Source: Variovorax sp. ZS18.2.2
Lineage (GTDB): Bacteria; Pseudomonadota; Gammaproteobacteria; Burkholderiales; Burkholderiaceae_C
DNA: 64,000 bases
Direction of reading: 5' to 3'
Assembly (NCBI RefSeq): GCF_024701975.1
Contig: NZ_JANLNM010000008.1
Coordinates: forward strand, 305,689-369,688
The notes beneath the pieces are model-generated. The model was not told the DNA's origin. It saw nothing but the letters and a program-made list of their open reading frames with translations, and did no database searches. Numbering within the stretch: the first letter of the stretch is position 1; every line of letters starts with the position of its first letter. Positions 25,664-33,846 of the stretch are shown one piece after another. The translations under genes and the position numbers were made by a program.

Positions 25664-28203
25664 CAGCGCGACACCGAGTTACCGCCGTTGTCGGCAGCGT
25701 TTTCCTTGGTGGCACACGCCTTGTCGTTCACGGGCCGGGTGGGCTTGGAGTCGCCCGCAACGTAGCTGTGAACGCCGGCGTGGTTGGTGTACTTGCCGGC
25801 GGTCCCCTTGGTGATGCTGCCCGCGCTGTATTCGCCGTAGCTGCTCCCGCCATTGATGGTCAGCCTGGTCTTGGCCGTGATGTTGATGATGTCGGCGGTC
25901 AGCTCGATCTTGTCTTTGGCGTGCATCTTGATGGAGTTCTCAAGTGCCTTGATCTCGATGTCGGCCTGGGCTGCAATCACTTCCATGCCGTTTTGCATGG
26001 CGTAGACCTTGAACGCCTCCAGCGCAACCGCGATCAGGCTGCCGCCGCTGTTGATGCTGGTGTGCGCGGAACTGGTGATTTGTGTGTGTTCGACGCTGGC
26101 GATGTGCGTGGAGCCACCCGAGGTAACAGCGATGCCACTCGGGCTGGCAAGCACCAGATGGGGGTCGACCAGTTCCGGAAATCGTCCTTCCTGTGGATTG
26201 CCGCCACTGCCCTTGATGGTGTCGTTCTGTTTCTTGAGGGCCTTGGCGACCGCATCCTGATCACCTTTGATCTGGGCCTTGCTGGTACGGGCCGCATCGG
26301 ATTGGCCTTCGATCAGATCGCGGGCCAGCGCGAGGCGCGGGACGGCGTCGCCCAGGTCTTTGGCATGACCTGCGGCCTCCATGCGGGCTTCGGTGGTGAT
26401 GAGCATGCCGTCGGCTGCGCGCATGACACCATGGCCATCGGTGCGCAGCTCGTAGCCTTGGCCGCGCCGGTCCTTGCGCCCGGCGTTGTCTTCGACGCGG
26501 GTGATGGAGCCCAGGCTCAACGAACTGGACTGGTGATCGCTCTTGAGCTGGACTTGAATTTCCCCGGCCGTGTCGTCCAGAACCACCTGATTGCTGCGCC
26601 CCGCAGAACTGTTGCCGCCACCGCCGACAAGTTCTCGCGAGCGAAACCCGGAAAGCGCTGCCTGTTCAGGCAGCTTGTACGGCGGCATGTTCATCTGGTT
26701 GTAGACACGGCCTGTGCAGATGGGCAGGTCGGGGTCGCCACCGAAGAAGTCGATGACGACCTCTTGTCCAATGCGGGGGAGATGCATTGCGCCGAGCTGG
26801 TTGCCTGCCCATGCCTCGCTCACGCGCACCTTGCAGGAACTGTTCTGATCGAACTGGCCGTCGCGGTCCCACGGAAACTGGACCTTGATGCGGCCGTATT
26901 CGTCGGTCCAGATGTTCTGGCCGGCGGGGCCGACGACAACCGCATTCTGCGGACCACCCGTCTTGGGCTTGGGGCGGGTGAGCGCGGGGCGCAACTCTTC
27001 TTTGACCGGGTGCGCCGTGAAGTCGACACTCACCTTCCAGTTTTGCGAACGGCCAGGGGTGGCCTCCTTGACCTGACTGTCTTGCCCGACGTCTTCGATC
27101 ACGAAGTCCGTATGCAGGATCAGGTATTCGGCGTTCGCACTTTCGCGCGGGTGCTTTTGCATGCGAAACGTGCAGCCCGGCACCATGCCACGCAAGTTGC
27201 CTGCGGCATCTGCGCGGGCGCCGTGGGTGCGCAGGTGCTCCATGCGCAACCGGGCGAAGGCACGACCTTCGGTGGACGGATCGTTGGGGCCCGTGCCCCC
27301 GGCCTCCGGTTGCACGAAATGACTGCCGCCGACACTTGCGTGGTACTGGTACACCTCGCCGTTGGCGTGGCTCGTCGGACGCGGTGCACTGTTCTGACCG
27401 ATCAGCCGGGCCCTGCTGCGTGTGTAGTCGTAGTCTCTGGTGACGTAGGCACCACTGGTGAGTTGGTTGTGCGCCGCGAAGCGATGGATGTATTCGGCGT
27501 CGGTCTTGTAGCCAGGGGTATGGAATTCGACGTTCGCGTAGGCGGCGCTGGGGCATTCTCGGTAGGCCGCCATCGCATCCGACAGAACCAAGCGATGGGC
27601 GCCATCGCTGTGCTCGAAGTGGTAGTTGATGCCGTACTCCTGGCACAGGCGCTCGAAGAACTCGAAGTTGCTCTCGTTCCATTGCACGCAGTAGTCGCGC
27701 ATCGGATAGGTGTCGTACAACCTCTTTTCCACGGGGAACGAATAATTGCCCAACACCTGATCGAGCGTTTTGACGACTGTCTGGTCCTGGTAGATCTTGC
27801 AGTCGCAATTCAGGGTCGCCAGGTGCAGCCAGGGACGAATGACGAAGCGGTAGACCACATGGCGGCCTGCTTCGCCTTCCATGACGGCATCCGTCACGAT
27901 GCCGCTGATTTGTCGTGTTCCGGCACCGGTCCCGTAGGTGCTGGCGCCAACGGTTCCGGCCAACAGCTCGCCAGAGCCATCCAGCTCGATCACGCAGGTA
28001 ATTGCTTGCCCGATGAAGCCGTCGAGGTTGAAATCGGCCGCGCCGCTCGCACCGAGATTCAGCGCATCGGGCGTCTTGAGGATGAGTTCGTACGCGAAGA
28101 GGCCGTTCACGCCTTCGCGGCCGGCCAGCCGCACGGGCACCAATGCGGGCAGCCCCAGGCTCGAGGGGATGGCGGTGCTGATGACGGAGAGGGTTTGGGG
28201 CAC
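25663..28203 (-). CDS. vgrG: T6SS spike protein VgrG
   Basis: Type VI tip protein of about 846 aa. Order: gp27-like N-terminal domain (PQTLSVISTAIPSSLGLPAL ... GVNGLFAYEL), gp5-like OB region (VVVGPAGQNIWTDEYGRIKV, QFPWDRDG, RVSEAWAGNQLGAMHLPRIGQEV), then a DUF2345-type beta-helix extension (SGGSTHIASVEHTQITSSAH) and a short disordered tail. The extension likely docks the adaptor/effector. No ATG lies at the N-terminus; GTG 28203 gives the usual PQTLSV start, and TTG 28272 is a longer alternative. It is an orphan vgrG, as no T6SS sheath or baseplate genes are in the window. Confidence 0.92.
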   Translation of the reverse strand: MPQTLSVISTAIPSSLGLPALVPVRLAGREGVNGLFAYELILKTPDALNLGASGAADFNLDGFIGQAITCVIELDGSGELLAGTVGASTYGTGAGTRQISGIVTDAVMEGEAGRHVVYRFVIRPWLHLATLNCDCKIYQDQTVVKTLDQVLGNYSFPVEKRLYDTYPMRDYCVQWNESNFEFFERLCQEYGINYHFEHSDGAHRLVLSDAMAAYRECPSAAYANVEFHTPGYKTDAEYIHRFAAHNQLTSGAYVTRDYDYTRSRARLIGQNSAPRPTSHANGEVYQYHASVGGSHFVQPEAGGTGPNDPSTEGRAFARLRMEHLRTHGARADAAGNLRGMVPGCTFRMQKHPRESANAEYLILHTDFVIEDVGQDSQVKEATPGRSQNWKVSVDFTAHPVKEELRPALTRPKPKTGGPQNAVVVGPAGQNIWTDEYGRIKVQFPWDRDGQFDQNSSCKVRVSEAWAGNQLGAMHLPRIGQEVVIDFFGGDPDLPICTGRVYNQMNMPPYKLPEQAALSGFRSRELVGGGGNSSAGRSNQVVLDDTAGEIQVQLKSDHQSSSLSLGSITRVEDNAGRKDRRGQGYELRTDGHGVMRAADGMLITTEARMEAAGHAKDLGDAVPRLALARDLIEGQSDAARTSKAQIKGDQDAVAKALKKQNDTIKGSGGNPQEGRFPELVDPHLVLASPSGIAVTSGGSTHIASVEHTQITSSAHTSINSGGSLIAVALEAFKVYAMQNGMEVIAAQADIEIKALENSIKMHAKDKIELTADIINITAKTRLTINGGSSYGEYSAGSITKGTAGKYTNHAGVHSYVAGDSKPTRPVNDKACATKENAADNGGNSVSR

Positions 28204-28436
28204 TGGCGACAGACCTGATGGATGGCAAACCAAAAAGTCTGGGGCACACGGAACCCGCACATTCGCAAACAATAGTCAAACGACCAGCACCCCGGCAATG
28301 GGCACGCGAGAGCGCGAAAAATTCACGGCTCAAGAACCAGAGTTTTTCCCAACGGGATTGGATCGTCTGCGTGCGCTGGGCGCGACGAGCAGTAACGTCA
28401 AGGCACCACCACGTCGCGGCGCCGGCTCTGCCTCCG

Positions 28437-28498
28437 TCAGGACGCGATGGCTTCCCGGGCCGGCATCACCTTCGACGGCACCGGCATGTGCTCGGCCC
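28437..28498 (-). repeat. Right flank direct repeat of the T6SS island (gene 3' end)
   Basis: These are the last 62 bases of the phosphoesterase gene, matched by 51 of 62 bases at 19913-19974 in the same orientation. Together the two copies bracket the vgrG-effector cluster, which fits insertion at, or duplication of, this gene end. Confidence 0.65.
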
Positions 28499-29306
28499 AG
28501 TCGATGATTTCCAGCGTGCCGTCGGCATACTCGGCCAGTGCCGTGAGGCTTTCCACCCAGTCGCCGTCGTTGCAGTAGAGGATGCCGTCGATGTCGCGCA
28601 TCTCGGCATGGTGGATGTGGCCGCACACCACGCCCTGCGCGCCGCGCTTGCGGGCCTCGCGCGCCACGGCGTTCTCGAAGTCGCCCACGTAGCTCACCGC
28701 GCGCTTCACCTTGCCCTTGAGGTACTTGGAGAGCGACCAGTACGGCAGCCCCATGCGCGCGCGCAGCGAGTTGAGATGGCGGTTCAGCTTGAGCGTGAAT
28801 TCGTAGAGCGAGTCGCCCACATAGGCGAGCCACTTGGCGCACTGGATCACGCCGTCGAACAGGTCGCCGTGGATGATCCACAACTTGCGGCCGTCGGCGG
28901 TTTCATGAATCCATTCGTCGGCCACGTCGATGCCGCCGAAGTTGTGGTTGAGGTACTTGCGGGCGAACTCGTCGTGGTTGCCCGGAATGAAGATCACGCG
29001 CGTGCCCTTGCGCGCCTTGCGCAGCAGCTTCTGGATTACGTCGTTGTGCGCCTGCGGCCAGTACCAGTGGCGCTTGAGCTGCCAGCCGTCGATGATGTCG
29101 CCGACCAGGAACAGGGTCTCGCATTCGGTGTGCTTGAGAAAGTCGAGCAGCGCGCGGGCCTGGCAGCCGGGCGTGCCCAGGTGCAGGTCGGAGATCCAGA
29201 GGGTGCGGAATTGCAGCGGTGGACGCTGGCGATCTTCGTCCTCCGGCTCAGGAGTCCCGGTCGCGGTGTCGCGCCATGCGCGAAGGAAAGCGTCGTCGCG
29301 TTGCAT
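28437..29306 (-). CDS. UDP-2,3-diacylglucosamine diphosphatase-like metallophosphoesterase
   Basis: A 289-aa calcineurin-like phosphoesterase of the LpxH-like group. Metal motifs: WISDLHLGTPG, LVGDIIDGW, IPGNHDEF, IIHGDLFD, and VCGHIHHAEM. The RHWYWPQAHNDVIQKLLRKA helix is typical of the LpxH/YbbF-like subfamily that cleaves UDP-diacylglucosamine in lipid A synthesis. The extra N-terminal 50 residues and the C-terminal extension suggest a paralogue rather than the housekeeping lpxH. Its 3' end is the sequence duplicated at 19913, on the other side of the T6SS island. Confidence 0.85.
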   Translation of the reverse strand: MQRDDAFLRAWRDTATGTPEPEDEDRQRPPLQFRTLWISDLHLGTPGCQARALLDFLKHTECETLFLVGDIIDGWQLKRHWYWPQAHNDVIQKLLRKARKGTRVIFIPGNHDEFARKYLNHNFGGIDVADEWIHETADGRKLWIIHGDLFDGVIQCAKWLAYVGDSLYEFTLKLNRHLNSLRARMGLPYWSLSKYLKGKVKRAVSYVGDFENAVAREARKRGAQGVVCGHIHHAEMRDIDGILYCNDGDWVESLTALAEYADGTLEIIDWAEHMPVPSKVMPAREAIAS

Positions 29307-29400
29307 GGACGGGTAGGCTCCCACTCGCACGTGACAGTGCAATGGCACACCCGTGACATCCCGGTGACGCGTGGCCCTGGCGCAACGCCACAATCGCGCG

Positions 29401-31146
29401 ATGCGCCCTGGCCAGATCATCGTTCTTGCGACCCCCGTGTTCCTCCTGCTGATCGCGATCGAATTCGCGGTGGGCCGCGCGAGGGCGCGCCGCGGCACGG
29501 GGCACGACACCTACCGGCTGGCCGATGCGGTCAACAGCATTGGCCTGGGCATGCTGAGCCAGATCAGCGCGGTGCTCACCGGGCTCTTGCGCATCGGCAT
29601 CTACACCGCGGTGTATTCGGCGGTGGCGCTCTTTCCGCAAGAGGCCGCCAGCGACTTCTGGACCGCCTGGTACGGCTGGCTGCTGGCGCTGGTGTTCTAT
29701 GACTTCTGCTACTACTGGCTGCACCGCATGGGCCACGAGTCGGCCGTGCTGTGGGCGGCGCATGTGGTGCACCACCAGAGCCAGCACTACAACCTGTCGA
29801 CGGCGCTGCGGCAGACATCGAGCGGCGCGCTGCTCGGCTGGATCTTCTATATGCCGATGGCGGTGGCCGGCGTGCCGCCGCTGGTGTTCGTCGTGGTGGC
29901 GCTCATCGACTTGCTCTACCAGTTCTGGGTGCATACCGAGCAGGTCGGCAAGCTCGGCTGGTTCGACCGCTGGTTCTGCTCGCCGTCGAACCACCGGGTG
30001 CATCACGCGGTGAACGACAGTTATATCGACCGCAACTACGGCGGCGTCCTGATCGTGTGGGACCGCATGTTCGGCACCTTCCGCGAAGAGGACGAGCGCT
30101 GCGTCTACGGCACGCGCGGCGAGCTGAAAAGCTGGGACCCGCTGTGGGCCAATGCCGAGGTGTACTGGGCGCTGGCCAAGGACTCGTGGCATGCGCGCAG
30201 CTGGGCCGACAAGCTGCGCGTGTGGCTCAAGCCGCCCGGCTGGCGCCCGGCCGATGTGGCGGCGCGCTTTCCGAAGCCGGCCTTCGACATCGCGAAGGTC
30301 ACGCGCTACGAGCCGGTGGTGAGCCGCGCGGTGCAGTGGTTCGCGGGCGTGCAGTTTTTGTTGATGCTGGGCGGCGTGGTGGTCTTCCTGTGGTTCTCCG
30401 ACGACATGCCGCTGCCGCAGGCGGCCGTATGGCTGGCCACGCTGACTGCCCTTCTCTGGGCCATCGGCGCGGTGCTGCAGGGGCGGCTGTCGGTCACCGA
30501 GGTGCTGCTGGTCGAGGCGGCCGCGCTGGCGACGGCGAGCGCGGCGCTGGGCATCGACTGGCTGCACCACATCTGCAAGCCGCTGGCGCTGTCGATCGCC
30601 GTCGTCTTCGCCGCGCGGCGCGCGATGAAGGCGGGCGGCGTGACGCGCTTCGACGGGCTGCTGCTGGCGGGGCTGATCGCCTCGTTGGCGGGCGACGTGC
30701 TTTTGATGGGTTCTGCGGCGCTGTTCGTGCCCGGGCTCATCTGTTTTCTTCTCGCGCACCTGGCGTACATCGCGCTGTTCCGCATCGGCGTGGGCATGTT
30801 CCCGCGCCGCAAGGTGCTGGCGACAACGCTCTTGATCGGCGCGGGGATGTACGCGTTTCTCTGGCAGGGCGGGCTGCCGCCTGCGCTGCGCCTTCCGGTC
30901 GGGGTCTACGTGGTGGTGATCGCCTGCATGGCGGCCCAGGCCATCGGGCGCGCGGCGGTGCTGCGTGCAGCCGATCCGTCAGCCGTGTGGGTGGCGGTGG
31001 GCGCGTGCTTCTTCATGCTGAGCGATGCGCTGCTGGCGACCAATCGCTTTGTCGCGCCGCTGCCGCTGGCGCAGTTGTGGGTGCTGGCGACTTATTACGC
31101 GGCGCAGGTGCTGATCGTGCGGCACGTTCGCTGCCCCTCTGCCTGA
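29401..31146 (+). CDS. Fusion: fatty-acid hydroxylase (alkylglycerol monooxygenase-like) + TMEM86/YhhN-like domain
   Basis: A 581-aa polytopic membrane protein. The N-terminal half is an FA_hydroxylase/sterol-desaturase di-iron enzyme with His clusters HRMGH (108-112), HVVHH (121-125) and NHRVHH (197-202), plus the ALRQTS and WVHTEQVGKLG segments characteristic of alkylglycerol monooxygenase. The C-terminal half (about 350-575) reads as a YhhN/TMEM86 domain: GLIASLAGDVLLM, FVPGLICFLLAHLAYIALF, FFMLSDALLATNRF, and YYAAQVLIV. TMEM86 proteins hydrolyse the vinyl ether of lysoplasmalogen. Both halves belong to ether-lipid cleavage families, so one protein may handle two steps or two substrates; this is inference. 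Confidence 0.85.
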   Translation: MRPGQIIVLATPVFLLLIAIEFAVGRARARRGTGHDTYRLADAVNSIGLGMLSQISAVLTGLLRIGIYTAVYSAVALFPQEAASDFWTAWYGWLLALVFYDFCYYWLHRMGHESAVLWAAHVVHHQSQHYNLSTALRQTSSGALLGWIFYMPMAVAGVPPLVFVVVALIDLLYQFWVHTEQVGKLGWFDRWFCSPSNHRVHHAVNDSYIDRNYGGVLIVWDRMFGTFREEDERCVYGTRGELKSWDPLWANAEVYWALAKDSWHARSWADKLRVWLKPPGWRPADVAARFPKPAFDIAKVTRYEPVVSRAVQWFAGVQFLLMLGGVVVFLWFSDDMPLPQAAVWLATLTALLWAIGAVLQGRLSVTEVLLVEAAALATASAALGIDWLHHICKPLALSIAVVFAARRAMKAGGVTRFDGLLLAGLIASLAGDVLLMGSAALFVPGLICFLLAHLAYIALFRIGVGMFPRRKVLATTLLIGAGMYAFLWQGGLPPALRLPVGVYVVVIACMAAQAIGRAAVLRAADPSAVWVAVGACFFMLSDALLATNRFVAPLPLAQLWVLATYYAAQVLIVRHVRCPSA

Positions 31147-31150
31147 CTGG

Positions 31151-31251
31151 CTCCCTCCCCCGCTGGGGGAGGGCTGGGGTGGGGGCACGCGGCGTATCCA
31201 TCGAGCGCCCTGCCTGCCCCCATCCCAACCTTCCCCCAGAGGGGGAAGGAG
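31151..31251. repeat. Nested inverted repeat (BIME/REP-like, possible bidirectional terminator)
   Basis: Two 37-nt arms, 31151-31187 and 31215-31251, are inverted copies of each other at 32 of 37 positions. Each arm is itself a hairpin: CCCTCCCCCGCTGGGGGAGGG in the left, CCTTCCCCCAGAGGGGGAAGG in the right. The element fills the space between two convergent genes, the usual place for interspersed palindromes that stop transcription. Confidence 0.75.
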
Positions 31252-31272
31252 CAAGAAGAAAACGCCGCGCTT

Positions 31273-31650
31273 CTATGCGGCCCGTCGGCCCATCGTCGGC
31301 GAGCCGATCTCGAACGACGCCGTTTGAATCAGGCCGTCTCTGACCACATAGACGCAGACCATCTCCACCGTGCCAACCCCGTCGGGAAAGTTGCGCGTCA
31401 CCACCTCATGGTCGATCACGACATTTCCCATGACCGAGCGCTGCAGCAGATGCGCATGAAGATCGGGCTCGGCAAAGCGGACCTCGGTGCGGGCGCGCAA
31501 CTCGGCGTGCCCGGAGGCCAGCAGCTTTCCTGCCAGTTCGTATTGGCGGGCGTCTTCGGCATAGGCCGCCAGCCACGCCGAAAGATCCTTGGCGTTGTAG
31601 GCGGCCAGTTGGCGCTCGACCACGGCCTCTGCGGAAAGATGAATGGACAT
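31273..31650 (-). CDS. SnoaL/NTF2-like protein (125 aa)
   Basis: Small alpha+beta cone-fold protein: N-terminal VVERQLAAYNAKDLSAWLAAYAEDARQYEL, then VMGNVVIDHEVVTRNFPDG and EMVCVYVVRDGLIQTASF. Size and pattern match steroid-isomerase-like SnoaL domains, which can be enzymes or ligand binders. It lies 4 nt downstream of the metal exporter gene on the same strand, so it is probably co-transcribed; no functional link is obvious. Confidence 0.8.
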   Translation of the reverse strand: MSIHLSAEAVVERQLAAYNAKDLSAWLAAYAEDARQYELAGKLLASGHAELRARTEVRFAEPDLHAHLLQRSVMGNVVIDHEVVTRNFPDGVGTVEMVCVYVVRDGLIQTASFEIGSPTMGRRAA

Positions 31651-31654
31651 CGGC

Positions 31655-32605
31655 TCAGTCCGCGCAGCGCTGGATTTCCACCGTCGAGTGGCGGATCTCC
31701 TCGTGCATCGAAAAGCAGGCGCGCACCTCGTCGGCCGTGAGCGTCGGCGAGTGGGTCACCACAGTGAGCGCACAGGCGTAGGCATCGCGACCGACACGCC
31801 AGACGTGCAGGTCGGCCACGCGGGTTTCCGAGGCGGCCAGCGTGGTCTCCACGCCTTCGCGGATCTCTTCGGTGACCGGGTGGTCCATCTCGCGGTCGAG
31901 CAGCACCTTGCCGGTTTCCTTCAAGAGGCCCCGGGCCCAGCTGGCGACCAGCACCGCGCCGACGATGCCCATGGCCGGGTCGAGCCAGGCCCAGCCGTAG
32001 AACCAGCCGCCGAGCAGCGCCGCGATGGCGAGCACCGATGTGGCGGCATCGGCCACCACGTGCAGGTAGGCGGAGCGCAGGTTGAGGTCGTGGCCGTGTT
32101 CGTGCGAGTGACCGTGATCGTGGCCGTGGTGGTGATGCCCATGGTCATGGTGCGTGCCACCCAACAGCCGCGCACAGACCAGGTTGACCACGAGCCCCAG
32201 CACCGCCACCGAAATCGCCTCGGGGTAGTGAATCGCCGAAGGCGACCACAGCCGTTCCAGCGAGCCCACCACCATCAACGCCGCCACGCCGAGCAGCAGC
32301 AGCGCGCTCGCGAAGCCGCCGAGCACCTCGATCTTCCAGGTGCCGAAGGCGAAGCGCGGGTCGCGCGCATAGCGGCGCGCGGCCGCATAGGCGAAGGCGC
32401 TCAGGCCGATGGCCAGCGCGTGCGAGCTCATGTGCCAGCCGTCGGCCAGAAGCGCCATCGAGTTGAACCACCAGCCGGCGCCGATCTCGACCACCATCAT
32501 CGCGGCGGTGATCCACATCACCAGGCGGGTGCTGCGCTCGGCCGAAGCATTGCCGGCGCCGAAGTGGTGGTCGTGCTGCCAGGCGCTCAGGTCATGGGTG
32601 TGCAT
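31655..32605 (-). CDS. dmeF: CDF-family Co/Ni/Zn efflux transporter, DmeF-like
   Basis: A 316-aa cation diffusion facilitator. It begins with the DmeF-type MHTHDLSAWQHDHHFG, has six hydrophobic helices with the metal site SMALLADGWHMSSH (HxxxD-type in TM2) and HVVADAATS (TM5), and a His-rich cytosolic loop HDHGHHHHGHDHGHSHEHGH between helices 4 and 5. The C-terminal cytoplasmic domain contains LHVWRVGRDAYACALTV. DmeF exports Co(II) and Ni(II); specificity is inferred from the N-terminus and His loop. It lies 6 nt after ruvB on the same strand. Confidence 0.88.
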   Translation of the reverse strand: MHTHDLSAWQHDHHFGAGNASAERSTRLVMWITAAMMVVEIGAGWWFNSMALLADGWHMSSHALAIGLSAFAYAAARRYARDPRFAFGTWKIEVLGGFASALLLLGVAALMVVGSLERLWSPSAIHYPEAISVAVLGLVVNLVCARLLGGTHHDHGHHHHGHDHGHSHEHGHDLNLRSAYLHVVADAATSVLAIAALLGGWFYGWAWLDPAMGIVGAVLVASWARGLLKETGKVLLDREMDHPVTEEIREGVETTLAASETRVADLHVWRVGRDAYACALTVVTHSPTLTADEVRACFSMHEEIRHSTVEIQRCAD

Positions 32606-32611
32606 GGGTCT

Positions 32612-33676
32612 TCAAACTCCGAAAAGGTCCTGTCCGTCCGAACGGCTCGAAGGCGGCGTCACGCCCAGGTGACGGTAGGCCGCCAGCGTGGCGATGCGGC
32701 CGCGCGGCGTGCGCTGCAGGTAGCCCTGCTGGATGAGGTAGGGCTCGATCACGTCCTCGATGGTGTCGCGCTCCTCGCCGATGCTGGCGGCCACGTTGTC
32801 CAGGCCGACCGGGCCGCCGTCGAAGCGGTGGATCACGGCTTCGAGCAGCTTCCTGTCCATCAGGTCGAAGCCCTGCGGATCGACGTCGAGCATCGCGAGC
32901 GCCTTGTGGGCGATCTCTTCGGTGATGCGGCCGTCGCCCTTGACCTCGGCGTAGTCGCGCACGCGGCGCAGCAGGCGGTTGGCGATGCGAGGCGTGCCGC
33001 GCGAGCGGCGGGCGATCTCGAAGCCGCCGGTGGCGTCGGTTTCCACCTTGAGCAGACGCGCGCTGCGGGTCACGATGAGCGCCAGTTCTTCGGGCGTGTA
33101 GAACTCCAGCCGCGCCACGATGCCGAAACGGTCGCGCAGCGGGTTGGTCAGCATGCCGGCGCGGGTGGTGGCGCCCACCAGGGTGAAGGGCTGCAGGTCG
33201 AGCTTGATGCTGCGCGCCGCGGGGCCTTCGCCGATCATGATGTCGATCTGGTAGTCCTCCAGCGCGGGATACAGGATTTCCTCGACGACCGGGCTCAGGC
33301 GGTGGATCTCGTCGATGAAGAGCACGTCGTTGGGCTCGAGGTTGGTCAGCAGCGCCGCCAGGTCCTTGGGCTTCTCGAGCACCGGGCCGGAGGTCTGGCG
33401 CAGGTTGACGCCCAGCTCGGCCGCGATGATGTGCGACAGCGTGGTCTTGCCGAGGCCGGGCGGGCCGAACAGCAGCACGTGGTCGAGCGCTTCCTTGCGC
33501 TTGCGCGCGGCGCCGATGAAGATTTCGAGCTGCTCGCGCACCTTGGCCTGGCCGACGTATTCGTCGAGCAGCTTGGGGCGCAGGGCCCGCTCTATCGCCT
33601 CTTCGTTGGGCGAAGCGGGGGCGGCAGACACCACGCGTTGTGGGGCGGGCGCGAAATCGTCGGTCTGGATGGTCAT
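32612..33676 (-). CDS. ruvB: Holliday junction branch-migration ATPase RuvB
   Basis: A 354-aa AAA+ motor of the RuvAB complex. Hallmarks: LRPKLLDEYVGQAKVREQL, Walker A FGPPGLGKTTL, Walker B VLFIDEIHRL, sensor 1 LVGATTRAGML, LRDRFGIVARLEFYTPEEL, arginine finger/sensor 2 SRGTPRIANRLLRRVRD, and C-terminal winged helix EPYLIQQGYLQRTPRGR. Start ATG 33676. Unlike the common ruvA-ruvB pair, ruvA is 6.6 kb away, beyond an inserted phospholipid operon. Confidence 0.98.
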   Translation of the reverse strand: MTIQTDDFAPAPQRVVSAAPASPNEEAIERALRPKLLDEYVGQAKVREQLEIFIGAARKRKEALDHVLLFGPPGLGKTTLSHIIAAELGVNLRQTSGPVLEKPKDLAALLTNLEPNDVLFIDEIHRLSPVVEEILYPALEDYQIDIMIGEGPAARSIKLDLQPFTLVGATTRAGMLTNPLRDRFGIVARLEFYTPEELALIVTRSARLLKVETDATGGFEIARRSRGTPRIANRLLRRVRDYAEVKGDGRITEEIAHKALAMLDVDPQGFDLMDRKLLEAVIHRFDGGPVGLDNVAASIGEERDTIEDVIEPYLIQQGYLQRTPRGRIATLAAYRHLGVTPPSSRSDGQDLFGV

Positions 33677-33706
33677 TGCGAGGGGGGTGTGCGCTGAAGA
33701 GTTTAG

Positions 33707-33793
33707 TGCCGAGCGCCGCGCCGGGCCGCCCCAAGCAAGAGAGCGGCCCCCTCGGGGGGGCAACGAGGACACGAAGTGCCGAGCGTGGGGGCC
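33707..33793. repeat. Interspersed GC-rich repeat, copy 1
   Basis: The segment upstream of ruvB carries a 22-nt core (33718-33739, containing CCGGGCCGCCCCAAGCAAG) that recurs exactly at 56613-56634, then the hairpin-prone GCGGCCCCCTCGGGGGGG and a GAAGTGCCGAGCGTGGGGGC tail. Repeats of this appearance are scattered between genes in Comamonadaceae chromosomes. Confidence 0.65.
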
Positions 33794-33846
33794 ATTCTCA
33801 CTGGCAGAATGCTTTGGCCATATAACGAACGAGGGGAAGGCAGCAC

